Shown piece after piece: positions 32,896-44,116 of a stretch of DNA of 64,000 bases (position 1 is the stretch's first letter; every line of letters begins with the position of its first letter). Origin of the DNA: Glebionis coronaria (lineage: Eukaryota; Streptophyta; Magnoliopsida; Asterales; Asteraceae); NCBI GenBank assembly GCA_025667525.1, contig CM046879.1, positions 383,617,039 to 383,681,038 of the forward strand, given 5' to 3'. Made by a program: the position numbers and the translations under genes. The notes beneath the pieces were generated by a model. It did not search any database. It was not told the DNA's origin and saw nothing but the letters and a program-made list of their open reading frames with translations.

Positions 32896-34392
32896 GTTAT
32901 GGTATCAGAGCCAAGGCTTTGACTTGTAGGCTCTAAAACTCGACCTGTGCCTAGTGGGTAGTCACCAGAAACTTCCTAAGTCAACGCTTGTTATTCAACG
33001 TATTGATGTTTTCAGCACCTTGTTGTTTTAACCATGATGTTTTCATCGGTATTGTTTTACTAATATGGATGAACAACCATCATCCATACTTATTTATGTG
33101 TCATTGTTTCATGCATGATGTTCCTCGTGAACTGTGGCTACTGTGGACTGAACCTTAGTAGTTCATAACTGGTCACATAAAATTTTTCTTTTAAGTTTTG
33201 ACAGCTGATTTTCACTCATTTATTTCATGTGTTATTGTTGCAGGTATTTTGATTAAGTAATGGTTGGTACATCACTGGCCATATTTAGTCGCATGTGCAT
33301 TTAATAGAATCTTTTTTATTAGGTAAACCGACCCATAGGCGTTCACCCAAACCCATGTCATTTTTATTATCATGCATCCATACACTGTTTTCATGCATAA
33401 TTTTTTTTTCATGCTTATATGCATAAAAAATTTCATGATTATGTATTATGTCCTAATCAAATAAATCATGTCAAATTTTATTTTTGTGAACCGACCCATG
33501 GTCGTCCACACCAGCGATTTTCGGATTCATTTCATTATAGTCATTAATTTTTTTATGTCCCCTCATTAGTTACTATGTCTCTTTATGTAAAGTATGTCTT
33601 CATACTATCATGGTTAACTTCGTCTTCATGCTGTTTATGTTTTATGCTCCTTCATGTTAATATTGTTCCATGTTTCTTCATGTTGATTTCGTCTTCATGC
33701 TGATTATGTTTTACGTCTCTTATGTTGTTTATGCCTTCATGCAAGACATTGATGGATTTCATTTAATCCCGCTTTCATGATAGTTATGGTTGGTTTTCAT
33801 TGATCATTCTTTCAGGCAAATCATCGTTGAATTTTGTTTAACCACACTTTTAGCGTTTCTCTATGCAACCAGATTGATGTCTATGCTGGCATTACCAGGT
33901 TATCATGATGGACCGTTTAACCAATTATTTTTCCATTAAAATCATGTCAGATGATCGACCCCATACCGATCATTTCATGTACATTCCATGTGTACCCCAT
34001 GTACCGTATCCCATGTGTATTACACGTACCTTAATCAATGTGTACTTTACTTGTAATACTCCACGAGTATTCGCTAGTCGATCCTAGAATCATCTCAGGC
34101 GTATGTCACTTGTTCATATGCTACCAGATGCTGATGTCGCTCATAACTGGGAGATGTTACTTAATGTTGATGTTGCTGACTATTTCGAGATGCTACGAGA
34201 TGATGATGCGGTCACAACCTAGAAATCCTACAATACGAAGACAAAGGCGTTAGATCAAAGCGATCGGACGAGGAGATGCTTCACCACCAGACGATTTCCA
34301 TCACAATCCATGTCCCTAACCTTTTGTTATATGTAACACGTTATTCAATTGTCTTTAAGTCACATGAGTGGGAACCGGTACCAGTCGGCCAC
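32896..34392 (+). mobile_element. Gypsy-2 primer-binding site and leader, interrupted by Athila-2
   Basis: TGGTATCAGAGCCAAGGC at 32900-32917 is an excellent initiator-Met primer site. The 1.5-kb sequence after it has no long ORF; two ACCGACCCATRG...GTYCAC segments (33330 and 33490) are internal repeats. Near 34120-34230 an Asp-rich reading (LPDADVAHNWEMLLNV) could be the beginning of gag but ends at a stop. Athila-2 interrupts the element at 34393; pol would lie beyond the window. Confidence 0.75.
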
Positions 34393-34393
34393 T

Positions 34394-34423
34394 GATGAGA
34401 CTACTTTTATACATAGTCTCATC
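34394..34423 (+). other. Terminal hairpin of Athila-2 LTR
   Basis: GATGAGACTA pairs perfectly with TAGTCTCATC across a 10-base loop, beginning at the second base of the LTR. The same hairpin is at 42571-42600. Confidence 0.8.
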
Positions 34424-34639
34424 GTCTAAAACGGGCTTAAAACGGTAAAAAATAATAAAAAGTGCCATATATATATATGCTTGTGTTTGCTCAATGTGTA
34501 TTTTAGGTAGGGATATCGAGAAAATGACAAAAGATCACAAGAAACAAGCAAAAACGAACACGTGAAACGAAGCCATACAATGAACCGGACCCAAGTGTTG
34601 ATTTTCCAAGAAAAGTCCTTGAAGAATTGAAGATTGTAC

Positions 34640-34870
34640 AAGAAGGGTCCTTCATCATTGGAGAATTGACACTTTATACCCTTGTTTATTCATAATTACA
34701 AGTTTGGTCCCTAAAGTTTGTCAAATTTACAAAAAGGACCCTCAACTTTGAAGAATTGGCAAGATTGGTCCCTATAAAATGAAGACTTGACATGTTTGGT
34801 CCTCCTCAAAGTTAAACATACAAGAAAAGACCTTCACTTTTCAAGATATATCATAAATGGTCCTTGAATA
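34640..34870 (+). repeat. Degenerate GGTCC repeats in Athila-2 5' LTR
   Basis: Roughly seven units of 33-38 bp of the form TTGGTCCCT..AA..TT...CAA. The spacing is regular but the sequence has decayed; the region is only partly matched in the 3' LTR. Confidence 0.55.
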
Positions 34871-37800
34871 TTCAAGAAATTACAAATCATACATTTTCAA
34901 CACTTTCTCAAAAGTTTTTGTGGCCAAATTGCAAAAACAAAAACTTATTTACAAAGGGGATTTCAAGTTTGGATGTTTGAAACTCATAATGACACAAAAT
35001 GGAACATGGAGGGGTTGTTTTTGCCCAGACAACCAAAATTATTCCACCAATAACCACCATCCACCTCACCCAAATCGCCATGTCAACCCCACCCACGTCA
35101 CAGTCCACTTAACCCTTAAAATTTAATATTAAAAACTTTTTAAACCAATTTTTTAAACTTTTTTAGGCGGTTGACACCCTCTTAACACGTTAACCAGATC
35201 AAACCACCCCTAAATATTTAATAAACCCTAATTGCCCAGATTTCTTACTTACCATGTTTTGGGTTAATTAATTTGGGGATTATGATCATTGGCTATCCAG
35301 AAAACATCCCACATGCCCACCTGACTTCCAGCTCAACCACATGGTCCGCTCCTCACATGTTTTGACTCGAACAAGAACAAGAAGACAAAGAGGCCATAGA
35401 GATTGAACGACTTGGATGGTTTAGAGTGTTCCCCACACAAAAACTCATGGCCAAGATCATAGTAGTACTCTGCATTAGTCACATGAAACCACAAGGACAC
35501 ATTTCAAAATTGGGAATCAAACGAATATCCTATATTCGAAAAAGGGCATTATGGGAAGATCTCAGTTCGGGTTTTTAGTTTTATTGCACTAGAACCTTGT
35601 ACACCCTCCTATATAAAGGGTTGTAGGATTTATATTCACTTGTTCTTTTTTCTCCTTTTTCACTACCTTGTAAATCCCTTTTTATGATATGAAAAAGTGG
35701 TGTTGTGTTGTTGATGAGAATTAAGATCTATTTTACTTTCGTTTGTTGCAAGATTCACTTCAAGATTGTGGTTTAATATTCTATTAAAAAAAATTCTTTT
35801 GTTGACTGAAATTCACCAAGTTCTTTTTCTTTTATCTCGTTTATGTCCAAGTGGTTAAACTGATCATTTGAGCCTGATATCCTTGTTAAATATCAAGCTC
35901 AAGTAAGGTGTTAACTGGTTGTTGATTTGGTTCCTTGTTCAAAAAGTTTTCGAAAAAAAGAGGCATTCAGTTTGGTATATCATTGTTTATTACTGTTCAC
36001 GTTTGTTACATCCTAGCAGGTTGATTAGAAGCTTGTACTTGTTTTCGCTAAGTACATCAGATCACACACTCGAGAGCATGGATTGTATGTTCTTTAGGTT
36101 TGTCTAAAGACTTTTTCATTTTTCTGCATTGTTCTGTTTCAAAGTGATGCCATGAAAGTATGTGTTTTTTATGTTAACTATACATGTTCTTGTTTGATGT
36201 GAATCTGCTAATAACAAATTTACTGATATAAGTTGATTTTGAACAAAAGTATTTGATAAAACCTGTTATCAGTTTTATAAAGGGATGTTTGGCTTTATTG
36301 ATATGAGGGTTTTGGGAGACACATAAACCACTCACTTTGGTTTGAACAGACTTATTTCAGTTTAATGTTATTATTTTGTGTCATGGTTTAAAGTTGGATA
36401 ACTAGAAACAAAGATTGCATGTAAAAAATTGGATAAAAACAGTCATAAAATCAGTAGGCTAAAATCTAGTCTGTTTTAGTGTTATTGGCCTTCAAATCTT
36501 GGAATGTATTAGTAAATCTGGTAATCTAGGGTTATTGATAAGTTATTTGTGGTTTGAAAGTGTTTTGTGAGAGATTGGGTGGATTGAATCTCATTTATTT
36601 GCCAAAAAGATCAGCAACATACTCATCAGACCTTACATGCACATAAGCAACTACTTTTTGCCAGATTTTGTGTAAATTTTGTGTGTGACTTAGTGTTTTT
36701 ATTGATTACTTGACTCCCCACAACCCAACTGGTTGTGGGGGTGCCTTTTGTTCCAAGGAACTCCAACAATCTAGCTCAAAAACGACCATTTATTGTTTTT
36801 TGTGACTCAGCAGTGGGAAAAAGTTCCCACTGCTAGTGCAAGTGTTGCCACTGCTTGGCTAAAAGACAAACCACCAGACCTTTCCTTTTCAAACTTTGTG
36901 ATTTTTGTCTTTAGTGGAGTTTTATCAGTTTTTGCTAGTCTTTCTATTTTTCCCATGTTTTAGTATTTATTTTAATATTTTTCATTGAGTTTAATTTCAA
37001 TTTACTGTTCATTTGGTATTTTTTAGGATTAATTTAGTTTTAATTAGTTTTTATTAAACTGTTTTTTGTCTTTTAGTGCAGAAAAGTAATATTTTTATGT
37101 TTTTCAAATTTTCATAGTTTCAGAATATTATTTTAAGATTTTTTAGTTAAAAAGTTCACTGTTCACTGTTTTTTATTACTTTTTTAGAATTATTTTAAGT
37201 TAAATTAGATTTTAAATTAATTTGTTTTGTCCTTTAGTGGTAAAAATATCCTTTTTCAAACTTTTTCATTTTTCTACTGTTTAGTATTATAAAATAGGAT
37301 TTTTAGAATAGTTAAATTAATTTTAAAATTATTTTGTTATTTTTAATCATTATTTTTGTTTAAAAAGTGTTTTTAGATTTTAAAAAATAGAAAACTAGTT
37401 TCAAAAAATTAAGAAAAATTCTTTTTAGTTTTTATATAATATAAGTAAGATTCTCATTTGATAAAATCATATTTTGGGTTTATTTTTAATTTTATTGAAT
37501 TTTAAGGTTTTAAATAGCATTTAAAATTGAATATTAAATTGGAAATAAGTTTTAATACATTTTTGTCAATTTTTTATTCTTATTTATATTATTTTAGATT
37601 TTTCTTTGATTTTTAATAATTTTTTTAGATTAAATTTTTAATTTCATCACGTTTTTACGTTTTACGTTTACGTCATTCGTCGTAGTTTAATTTTATTCGT
37701 ATCCGTCATATACTTTTTCTTTTTCCATTCTCTCATCAGTATTAATCTCAAAGTTAATCAAGTCTTAACACACACACCAAGCCTCCTTGAGAACGAACTC

Positions 37801-37904
37801 ACCACCTAAGGGTCATAAGTGTTTACGTTTTCCTAAACGTACGCTTAATACTTACCGCTTTTGCCTCGTTTTCCTAAACGAGTGTGAAAATAAAACTATC
37901 ATTT

Positions 37905-37922
37905 TGGCGCCGCTTCCGGGGA
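37905..37922 (+). promoter_or_regulatory. Primer-binding site, Athila type (Athila-2)
   Basis: TGGCGCCGCTTCCGGGGA starts three bases after the LTR and matches the Athila tRNA-Asp-type site closely. Confidence 0.85.
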
Positions 37923-38702
37923 GGTGTGTTTAGCCATATTTATTTATCGTGTTTATTTGAGTGTTTACGTTTTATCGTAAATACTTCTTTTTATTTTTCT
38001 ACACTATTAGCCATACAAATAAATAGTGTTAAATTGAACTCAATTAACACAAAATCGTTTTTTCGTTTTTATTGTGCATAATATATTGTATTTACGTAAA
38101 ACAACTAATACACAATAATTATCCAAATACGCGAGAAATCGCACTTCGATAGTGGGCGTTCCGGTCATTATCGAGTGTATCGAATTCAAACGAAAGTCAA
38201 AGGCAAAATAGATAAATACTCTTAATTAATTTAATCTCGATAAATACAAACTATAAGGTGGGTATAAGGCGGTTGTATTTCACGACCTAAAGAAAAATGG
38301 CTCTTAAGTGCTTCGCGCCGCCTCGTTTTCTCCGCTCTCTTGTGCGTATTTTGAAAGTGACGATTAATTAGGGGTTTGCCAACTCAATTATTAATACATC
38401 TATTTTTGTGAGTTTACATTATTGAACCCTCAAAACGTTTTGGAGTTCCGCCAACGTTTCAAAGTCGACGAAGGTTTTTACTTCAGGTAATTTCCTTCAC
38501 TCCTCTTGGATTCATTAATCGAGACCTTTGATTAGTGGATAATTTTTGTAGATTAATTTCTACGTAATACACCAAAATTCCAAAAAAAAATTTAAAAAAC
38601 CCAAAACAACAAAAAGAATCTTCCATTTTTCCTCTATTTTCATAATTCTCTTCTTTCACCCTCTATAACGTTTAATTCTCGAATCGACTTTCTCGTTGCA
38701 TC
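37923..38702 (+). other. Athila-2 leader
   Basis: 780 bp of AT-rich untranslated sequence before the ORF, with an A-rich run near 38570-38615. No ORF or domain seen. Confidence 0.6.
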
Positions 38703-40309
38703 ATGTCGAATGATGGTGAATATTATTCATGTCTATATTGTGGAGGTTCACTTGATGGGGCCAACTGTTTTAATTGTGAGGTTATTGGAGGTCGAGAGGG
38801 TTATACTATAACTCCGCTCCACGTGATCATGGTGACGATTTTAAATATTACGACCAAGGTCACCCATCGTCTTTGTTTTATTCGTCGTATGATCCGTCTT
38901 TTAATTGCGATGAAAATTAAAATGATGAGACGAGTCATAATACCTTTAATGGCTATGTGAGACGTAATAATGAGAAATTAACGATGATGGAAGAACTAAT
39001 GACAAGCCTTAAGGAAACATGTAAGGATCAAATGGAAACCGAAAGGGAATCGTTCATAAAAAGGGAAAATGATTATAATACCCTTTTTGAAGAGCAACAA
39101 CGTTTGTATGACAAAAGTCAAGAGATGTGGATAAAATACATAGATGATATTAAGAAAGATTACGCTAATAAACGAGATAAACATCTTTTAGTGATTGAGA
39201 CTTTAGTGAAAAGATTAGCGTCGTACGAGTCGAGTTCTTCATCGAACGTCACCAATCTTAATCTCGAAGGAGAGGTTCAAGCCATATCGACTCCTAAGAC
39301 TCGTAAATCTTGTATTGATCCCGCTCTTTCGAATGTTGAAGTCGTGCAATTGTCGTCATCTAATAAGAACGTAGAGGAAACGAAAACGTCATCTAACGAA
39401 GTTTTGAAAAAAGTTTTTAAAAATAAACAAAAAGAAAAATTCGTAGGATACCTAGGAATGTTGAATGTTATACCTTTTGAACCAAATTTTTCTAATGAGG
39501 ATGAAATTATTGATTATTTTCTAAATCAATATACACTTAATTTTGACGAAGAAATTCCATTAAATGATTTTGAAAAAGAAAAATGTGACAAGGTTTTAAA
39601 CGAAATCGTTGAATCCTCGTTTTTACAAGATGAACGAAAATTAATTATGAAGGGACGTGTTAGTAATTTTTCTAAGATGTTCGAGAACCCACGTTCGATC
39701 CCTTCGAAGGACAAAGTTGAAACCATCAAGGTAAAATCATCACATGACGATCCTTTTACTACTAATACCACACCGGGTGAGATTATGGATTTATCGTGTG
39801 AGAAGTCCGTCGGTGGCCTTGCTCACATTGATACGTTTTTTGATGTCGAGGTCGAAACGAGGAAGGCAAAATCTTCAATCGAAGAGCCTTCTATTCCTAG
39901 TTTCACGACGGTTGAAGCTAGCAACTCGACTATCGAGGATTTAATTGCTCGACCTCTTCCACGAGGAAGAGAAGACGTTTTTGATCCCGATGTCGATTTT
40001 TCCGAGATCAAACGTATTCTTGATAATCCGCCTTCGATTTTCGAGTTTGATGACGACCGTTGCGTTAGCCCGGAGGGGGATATTTTATTAGTCGATTCAC
40101 GTTTTAAAAATTCGAATCCTCCTCCCGCCTTTAAGATAAACGTGAAAATTTTAAGTGTGCCTAGAATTGTTTTACAAACGCCAAATATTTTCAATTTAAT
40201 CAACTTGGGGTTTCGTAATAATGAGTTAAAAAATGAAAAAGGAAAAGATTTTACAATTGATTTGAAACTTTTTTCCAAAGTTAACTCGGTCATCACCTCG
40301 TTTAATTGA
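38703..40309 (+). pseudogene. Athila-2 ORF of unknown function: zinc-ribbon-like N-terminus and coiled coil
   Basis: ATG 38703 opens MSNDGEYYSCLYCGGSLDG; cysteines at residues 10, 13, 22 and 25 give CX2CX8CX2C, like a small zinc ribbon. The frame shifts near 38815, passes one TAA at about 38929 (NCDEN-stop-NDETSHN), and then stays open for 450 codons from 38957. That part has a strongly predicted coiled coil (KLTMMEELMTSLKETC ... IKKDYANKRDKHLLVIETLVKRL), an Asn/Ser-rich middle and an acidic C-terminal half with LARPLPRGREDVFDPDVDF-like text. I see no Gag core, protease triad or RT motif. Codons stay largely open over 1.6 kb, so it was recently a gene. Zinc-ribbon text like this occurs in Asteraceae Athila relatives, from memory. 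Confidence 0.7.
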
Positions 40310-40691
40310 ACTTGCTACAAACGCGTCTACTTATTTTGACGGCGTTATGTGTGGATCTAGTATGGGGGAAGCCCCATTTGTTTCCTCACACTTCTCCATC
40401 GAGGACGAGAGTTTTAACCTCGGTATCAAGTTTAAGATAAAATCTCGGTATTTTACCGACGTAGTCACTAGAAAGTCTTTCTACACTTACGGTGAGAGTT
40501 TACCTCGAGTAACTCGATTTGTTTGCCCACCTAATGTCCCACCCTTCTCTTCTCATTCTATTTTCTTGTGCACCATTGGGACGATGTTACTTGAAGTCGT
40601 GTTGTTTTGTTTATCATCCGAAAATGAAGACACGATCTTTGATCCTAGTATAAAGGCTTTGCCTTTATTATCGGTTGCTTTTGGGCCTTGA
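40290..40691 (+). pseudogene. Athila-2 ORF, probable C-terminal continuation in another frame
   Basis: The frame of this 114-codon ORF (ATG 40347) is open upstream to about 40290 as SPRLIELATNASTYFDGV, overlapping the end of the 450-codon stretch. A single indel near 40290 would join them, so it is likely the same gene. It contains IFLCTIGTMLLEVVLFCLSS, a hydrophobic stretch long enough for one membrane segment, in a position like the hydrophobic tail of the Athila-1 ORF. Confidence 0.6.
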
Positions 40692-41148
40692 TTACATGTA
40701 AGTCCCACCAAAAATGACCGAACCATGATAATCCCTAAATGATCACATTTATGGGGATTCGAGTCGAGCTTTTGACTCGGTTATCAAAAACAAGGTGCCT
40801 CGTGGGGGAGATCCCATGCTTATCCATGTACATATTATTGCTTTCTAATGTAGTTTAATGTGAGGGAATTTATGCCCTTATAACCTTTGTTCCGTGGTTG
40901 TTTGTGATTGTATAATCCTAGGTCATCATCTTTACGATTGAAGCCTTTCGTGTTTGTTTTACGCGAGCTTCGATCGTTTGCTTTGAAGAAATTTTCCGAT
41001 ATCGAAATGATATATCCTTGATTGTTCTAACCTTAGGTCTTTTAGCACACTTCATAAACGGATATAGATTTAACGGTTCCACCCTTTCCATGCTAGATTA
41101 AGCATTCGACTACATCTCTAGTATGGGGGTATCCTACCCTTAGACTCG

Positions 41149-41168
41149 AAACATTGAGGACAATGTTT
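41149..41168 (+). other. GAGGAC-loop hairpin (Athila-2)
   Basis: Identical to the 20-base palindrome at 13574-13593 and likewise followed within about 6 bases by a G-rich tract (TTAGTATGGGGGG). Confidence 0.75.
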
Positions 41169-42179
41169 AACTTTAGTATGGGGGGTGAATAGATACTTTC
41201 CTTGCCAAACCTTCACGCTTTCTAAAGTTTATCTTTTTGTTTATCGTTTTGTTGCAAATAAGGCTAAAAATGCCAATTTTTAAAATTTTTCTCATGTTTC
41301 ATAAGTGTTTGAAGACACGAATGTAGATTTTCTGATGGCGAGAATAAGAGTAATTTTGACCCGACCGTGCGTATTTAGCACTTAGCTTCGATTCCTTAAC
41401 TTTATATTAGGCTAAGTCTCTTAAATGAGGACGAGAAATGATAACGTTAATTATAAGTTACTATGCTAAACGTAGAGTACTCGTGTTCTTTCAAAAACTC
41501 ATGTGTTCTAGTTGTTTGCTTATTCTCCCTTCACTTGTATATATATTTTGCTAATAAGTATTGGCTTAGCGGTTTAATCTTGATTGTTGGTTTCTAGTCT
41601 TTTCTAGTAGCTTCCATGTAATTAAATTGGGAAAACATTAAGGTATCGCCAGCGTCATAGTTTTGAAGTATTGGCAACCCGAATAATCGAAAGCTTCACC
41701 CAATAATAAGATTTCAAGTGCTCACCTAAATCAAGCAAAAATTTCAAGCTCACAAGGCCGAAAAATCTATGCAAAATTGAAAGTGATTAAGCCTTAATCT
41801 TTGAAGCTTTAAAGATCCAAAATTCGTTTTAGCGTGAGGATATACGTATTTGGCCATTATAAACACTTCATGGCGAGGTTAAATAAAAGGCAAGGCAAGA
41901 CCGAAGTCATAATAAAAGCTCCATGGCGGAGTTGAATAAAAGATGGAGGTAAACCTATGTTAATAAGGCCCATCCGTTAGGGGGCGTATAAAAGTCTTGG
42001 TAATAAGTCTCATTTTCAAAACCGTTATAAAACTGTGTTTATCGATCCTTCTTGTTGACTTAATTTTTTGACATCGTTGTCTATTAGGGGAGGTTATTGA
42101 TTTGATGGTCTTGGTTACACCGTTATGACTTTATTTTTGGACCTTAATCTCTATCATCTCATAAGTCAACAATGTATCA

Positions 42180-42310
42180 TCATGATCATTCAAGACAAAA
42201 ATAAAATATAAGAGATACCAATTAGGATTAAGGGAGTCTAAGTACGTGATTAGGACATATGAGTAGTGTTAGAATTACTAACTTATAATGACAATGATCT
42301 CGTTATACGC
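42180..42310 (+). repeat. Conserved 3' non-coding module (Athila-2 copy)
   Basis: GATCATTCAAGACAAAAATAA..., GGGAGTCTAAGT and ACTTATAATGACAATGATCTCG appear in the same order as at 14890-15030. Confidence 0.7.
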
Positions 42311-42569
42311 TTAGCATGGAATTGGGTGAAAATCGAGGATGCCGAAATTATTTCTAACTAAGCATTCACGTGTTCTTGTTCTATGAACCTAAACGTCCCA
42401 TTTTGCGATGAAAATCATACATTATGTCTAAAACATAAGTACTAGCAAGTAGAAATAGTGTAGTGTAGTTTATGATTCAATAAAAGTCCATAAAAATGAT
42501 TTTTGGAAGTGCTACGATACTTTATTCTAGAATTGCGTGAGGGCACGGCAATGGTTTAGTATGGGGGAG

Positions 42570-44116
42570 TGATGAGACTACTTTTATACATAGTCTCATC
42601 GTCCAAAACGGGCTTAAAACAGTAAAAATATCATAAAAAGTGCCATATATATGCTTGTGTTTGCTCAATGTGTATTTTAGGTATGGATATCAAGAAAATG
42701 ACGAAAGATCACAAGAAACAAGCAAAAACAAACACGGGAAACGCAACCGCACAATGAACCGGGCCCAAGTGTTGATTTTCCAAGAAAAGTCCTTGAAGAA
42801 TTGAAGATTGTACAAGAAGGGTCTTTTATCATTGAATAATTGACACTTTATACCCTTGATTATTCTAAAATTACATTGTGGTTCCTAAAATATCAAGAGT
42901 TTACATATTTGTTCCTTGAAGAATCAAGTCGTACAAGAAACCGTAGCCAGAGATTGTACTTAACGAAGAAAAATGGGTATTTTCGGATCGACTCGACAAA
43001 TTTGAAGATTTTTTTTACAAGTCAAATTGAAACCCAAAACCCGACAATGGAATGGTCATGAAAAACCGATCACGACTCTTAAAACAATATTTTACAGACT
43101 AGAACCCGCTCCCGTCTATCAGGCCGAGTCGGCCCGTATTAATATAATTAAAACAAATTTTCATTTTTGGTCATCTGATCCAATTTGCCCGTCATGTGTT
43201 TAAACCTATCACTTGGCCATGTTTTTTTGGCCCACACCCAACACCAGCCCACCAAACTATGTATACTTCTTATCCCAAAGTTACAAAAGAAAAAGGACAG
43301 CCTCCTTTATTATCAAACGAATTAAGAAGAAGAGGGATTAGGGTTCTTACTCATAACCACCAGCCACGATTAACCCCTAATCCCATAACCCCACATCACA
43401 AGCATCACGTGAAGATTTGGCCACCTCAACACATATGGCCAAGAATGGCAGCTTGCATACTCACGGGATTGGACAATTTGACAAACAAGATCGGATGACA
43501 TGGTCCCTACTCAAATCCAATGGTCCTGAAGAAGCCTCAGAAGTAAACAATGTCGACATATTGCTAGCTGGAATTCAAAATCAGCATATTCCAATTATAT
43601 CTGAATCTTCAAAAGGGGTAATCCTGGAAACTCACTAGCTTAGGTTTGTATTTCTTGTCATTCCAGAACAATCTGAGCTCCATTATAAATTGAGGACCAA
43701 TTTGTGGTATCCCTTTTTTTCTTTTTGTCTCGGATTTTTTTAAAAAGTGTAATTCTTTTGATTGTAGTTTTTTAAAATATCTCAGTTCCATTTTTATTTA
43801 GTGTTTATGATTCAAGTGGTGGTTTTTATATTTTTGTTTGTGGTTTCCTGTTCATGTGAATCCGTGTAAGGGTTTGAAGTGGTTTTAAATTTTCTTGTTT
43901 AAGTTTATCAGCAAGTTTCAAGTTTTAAGGTTTTGAAGTGGTTTTGAAAAGATTTTGAAAGAAAAATCGGGTTTGTTTATCTTCTTTGAAAGCTCACTGA
44001 ATCAAGACCATAGGTCTTGATTCTTGGATTTTGTTTGTTTGTTTTGTGTTTTCAGGATTGGAGGCTTGTTCTTGTTAAGCTAGAACATAAGCTCACCCAT
44101 TCGAGAGCGTGGACGT
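42570..44116 (+). repeat. Athila-2 3' LTR, interrupted
   Basis: The LTR starts TGATGAGACTAC after the purine tract, with the same terminal hairpin. It aligns closely with the 5' LTR for about 330 bp, then only loosely (for example ACTCGAGAGCATGG at 36069 against ATTCGAGAGCGTGG at 44099). It breaks at 44116, where Athila-3 is inserted; the remainder should lie beyond the window. ORFs at 42840-43638 are short and unconvincing. Confidence 0.75.

Larger units (their letters stand above)
34393..37901 (+). repeat. Athila-2 5' LTR (3.5 kb)
   Basis: The LTR starts TGATGAGACTAC and ends AACTATCA, followed by the primer site. A perfect 10-bp terminal hairpin spans 34394-34423. Degenerate GGTCC-bearing repeats occupy 34640-34870. 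TATA box ATATAAAGG lies at 35611-35619. After about 36900 the LTR is mostly T-rich and without features. The first 330 bp or so match the 3' LTR at over 90% by eye, the rest much less. Confidence 0.85.
40692..42569 (+). other. Athila-2 3' non-coding region and polypurine tract
   Basis: This is colinear with the 3' region of Athila-1. It has a GAGTCGAGCTTTTGACTCGG inverted repeat and CCTCGTGGGGGAGATCCCATGC after the ORF, the hairpin AAACATTG-AGGA-CAATGTTT at 41149-41168, and the shared module at 42180-42310. AGTATGGGGG tracts occur at about 41120, 41175 and 42558, with one in the ORF at 40359. The last directly precedes the 3' LTR. No ORFs of note. Confidence 0.75.
34393..44116 (+). mobile_element. 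Athila-2: non-autonomous element with an unknown ORF
   Basis: A 5' LTR (34393-37901), an Athila-type primer site, a leader, one broken ORF (38703-40691), a 1.9-kb non-coding 3' region and the first 1.55 kb of a 3' LTR (from 42570), which Athila-3 interrupts. Colinear 3' non-coding motifs shared with Athila-1 place it in the same superfamily. No gag core, protease, RT or integrase is visible. The expected left target duplication is GCCAC (34388-34392); its partner is outside the window. Confidence 0.82.

Noticed and set aside
43196..43638. Overlapping ORFs of 100 and 73 codons within the Athila-2 3' LTR
   Set aside because: No counterpart in the 5' LTR and no recognisable domain; likely chance in a less AT-rich stretch.
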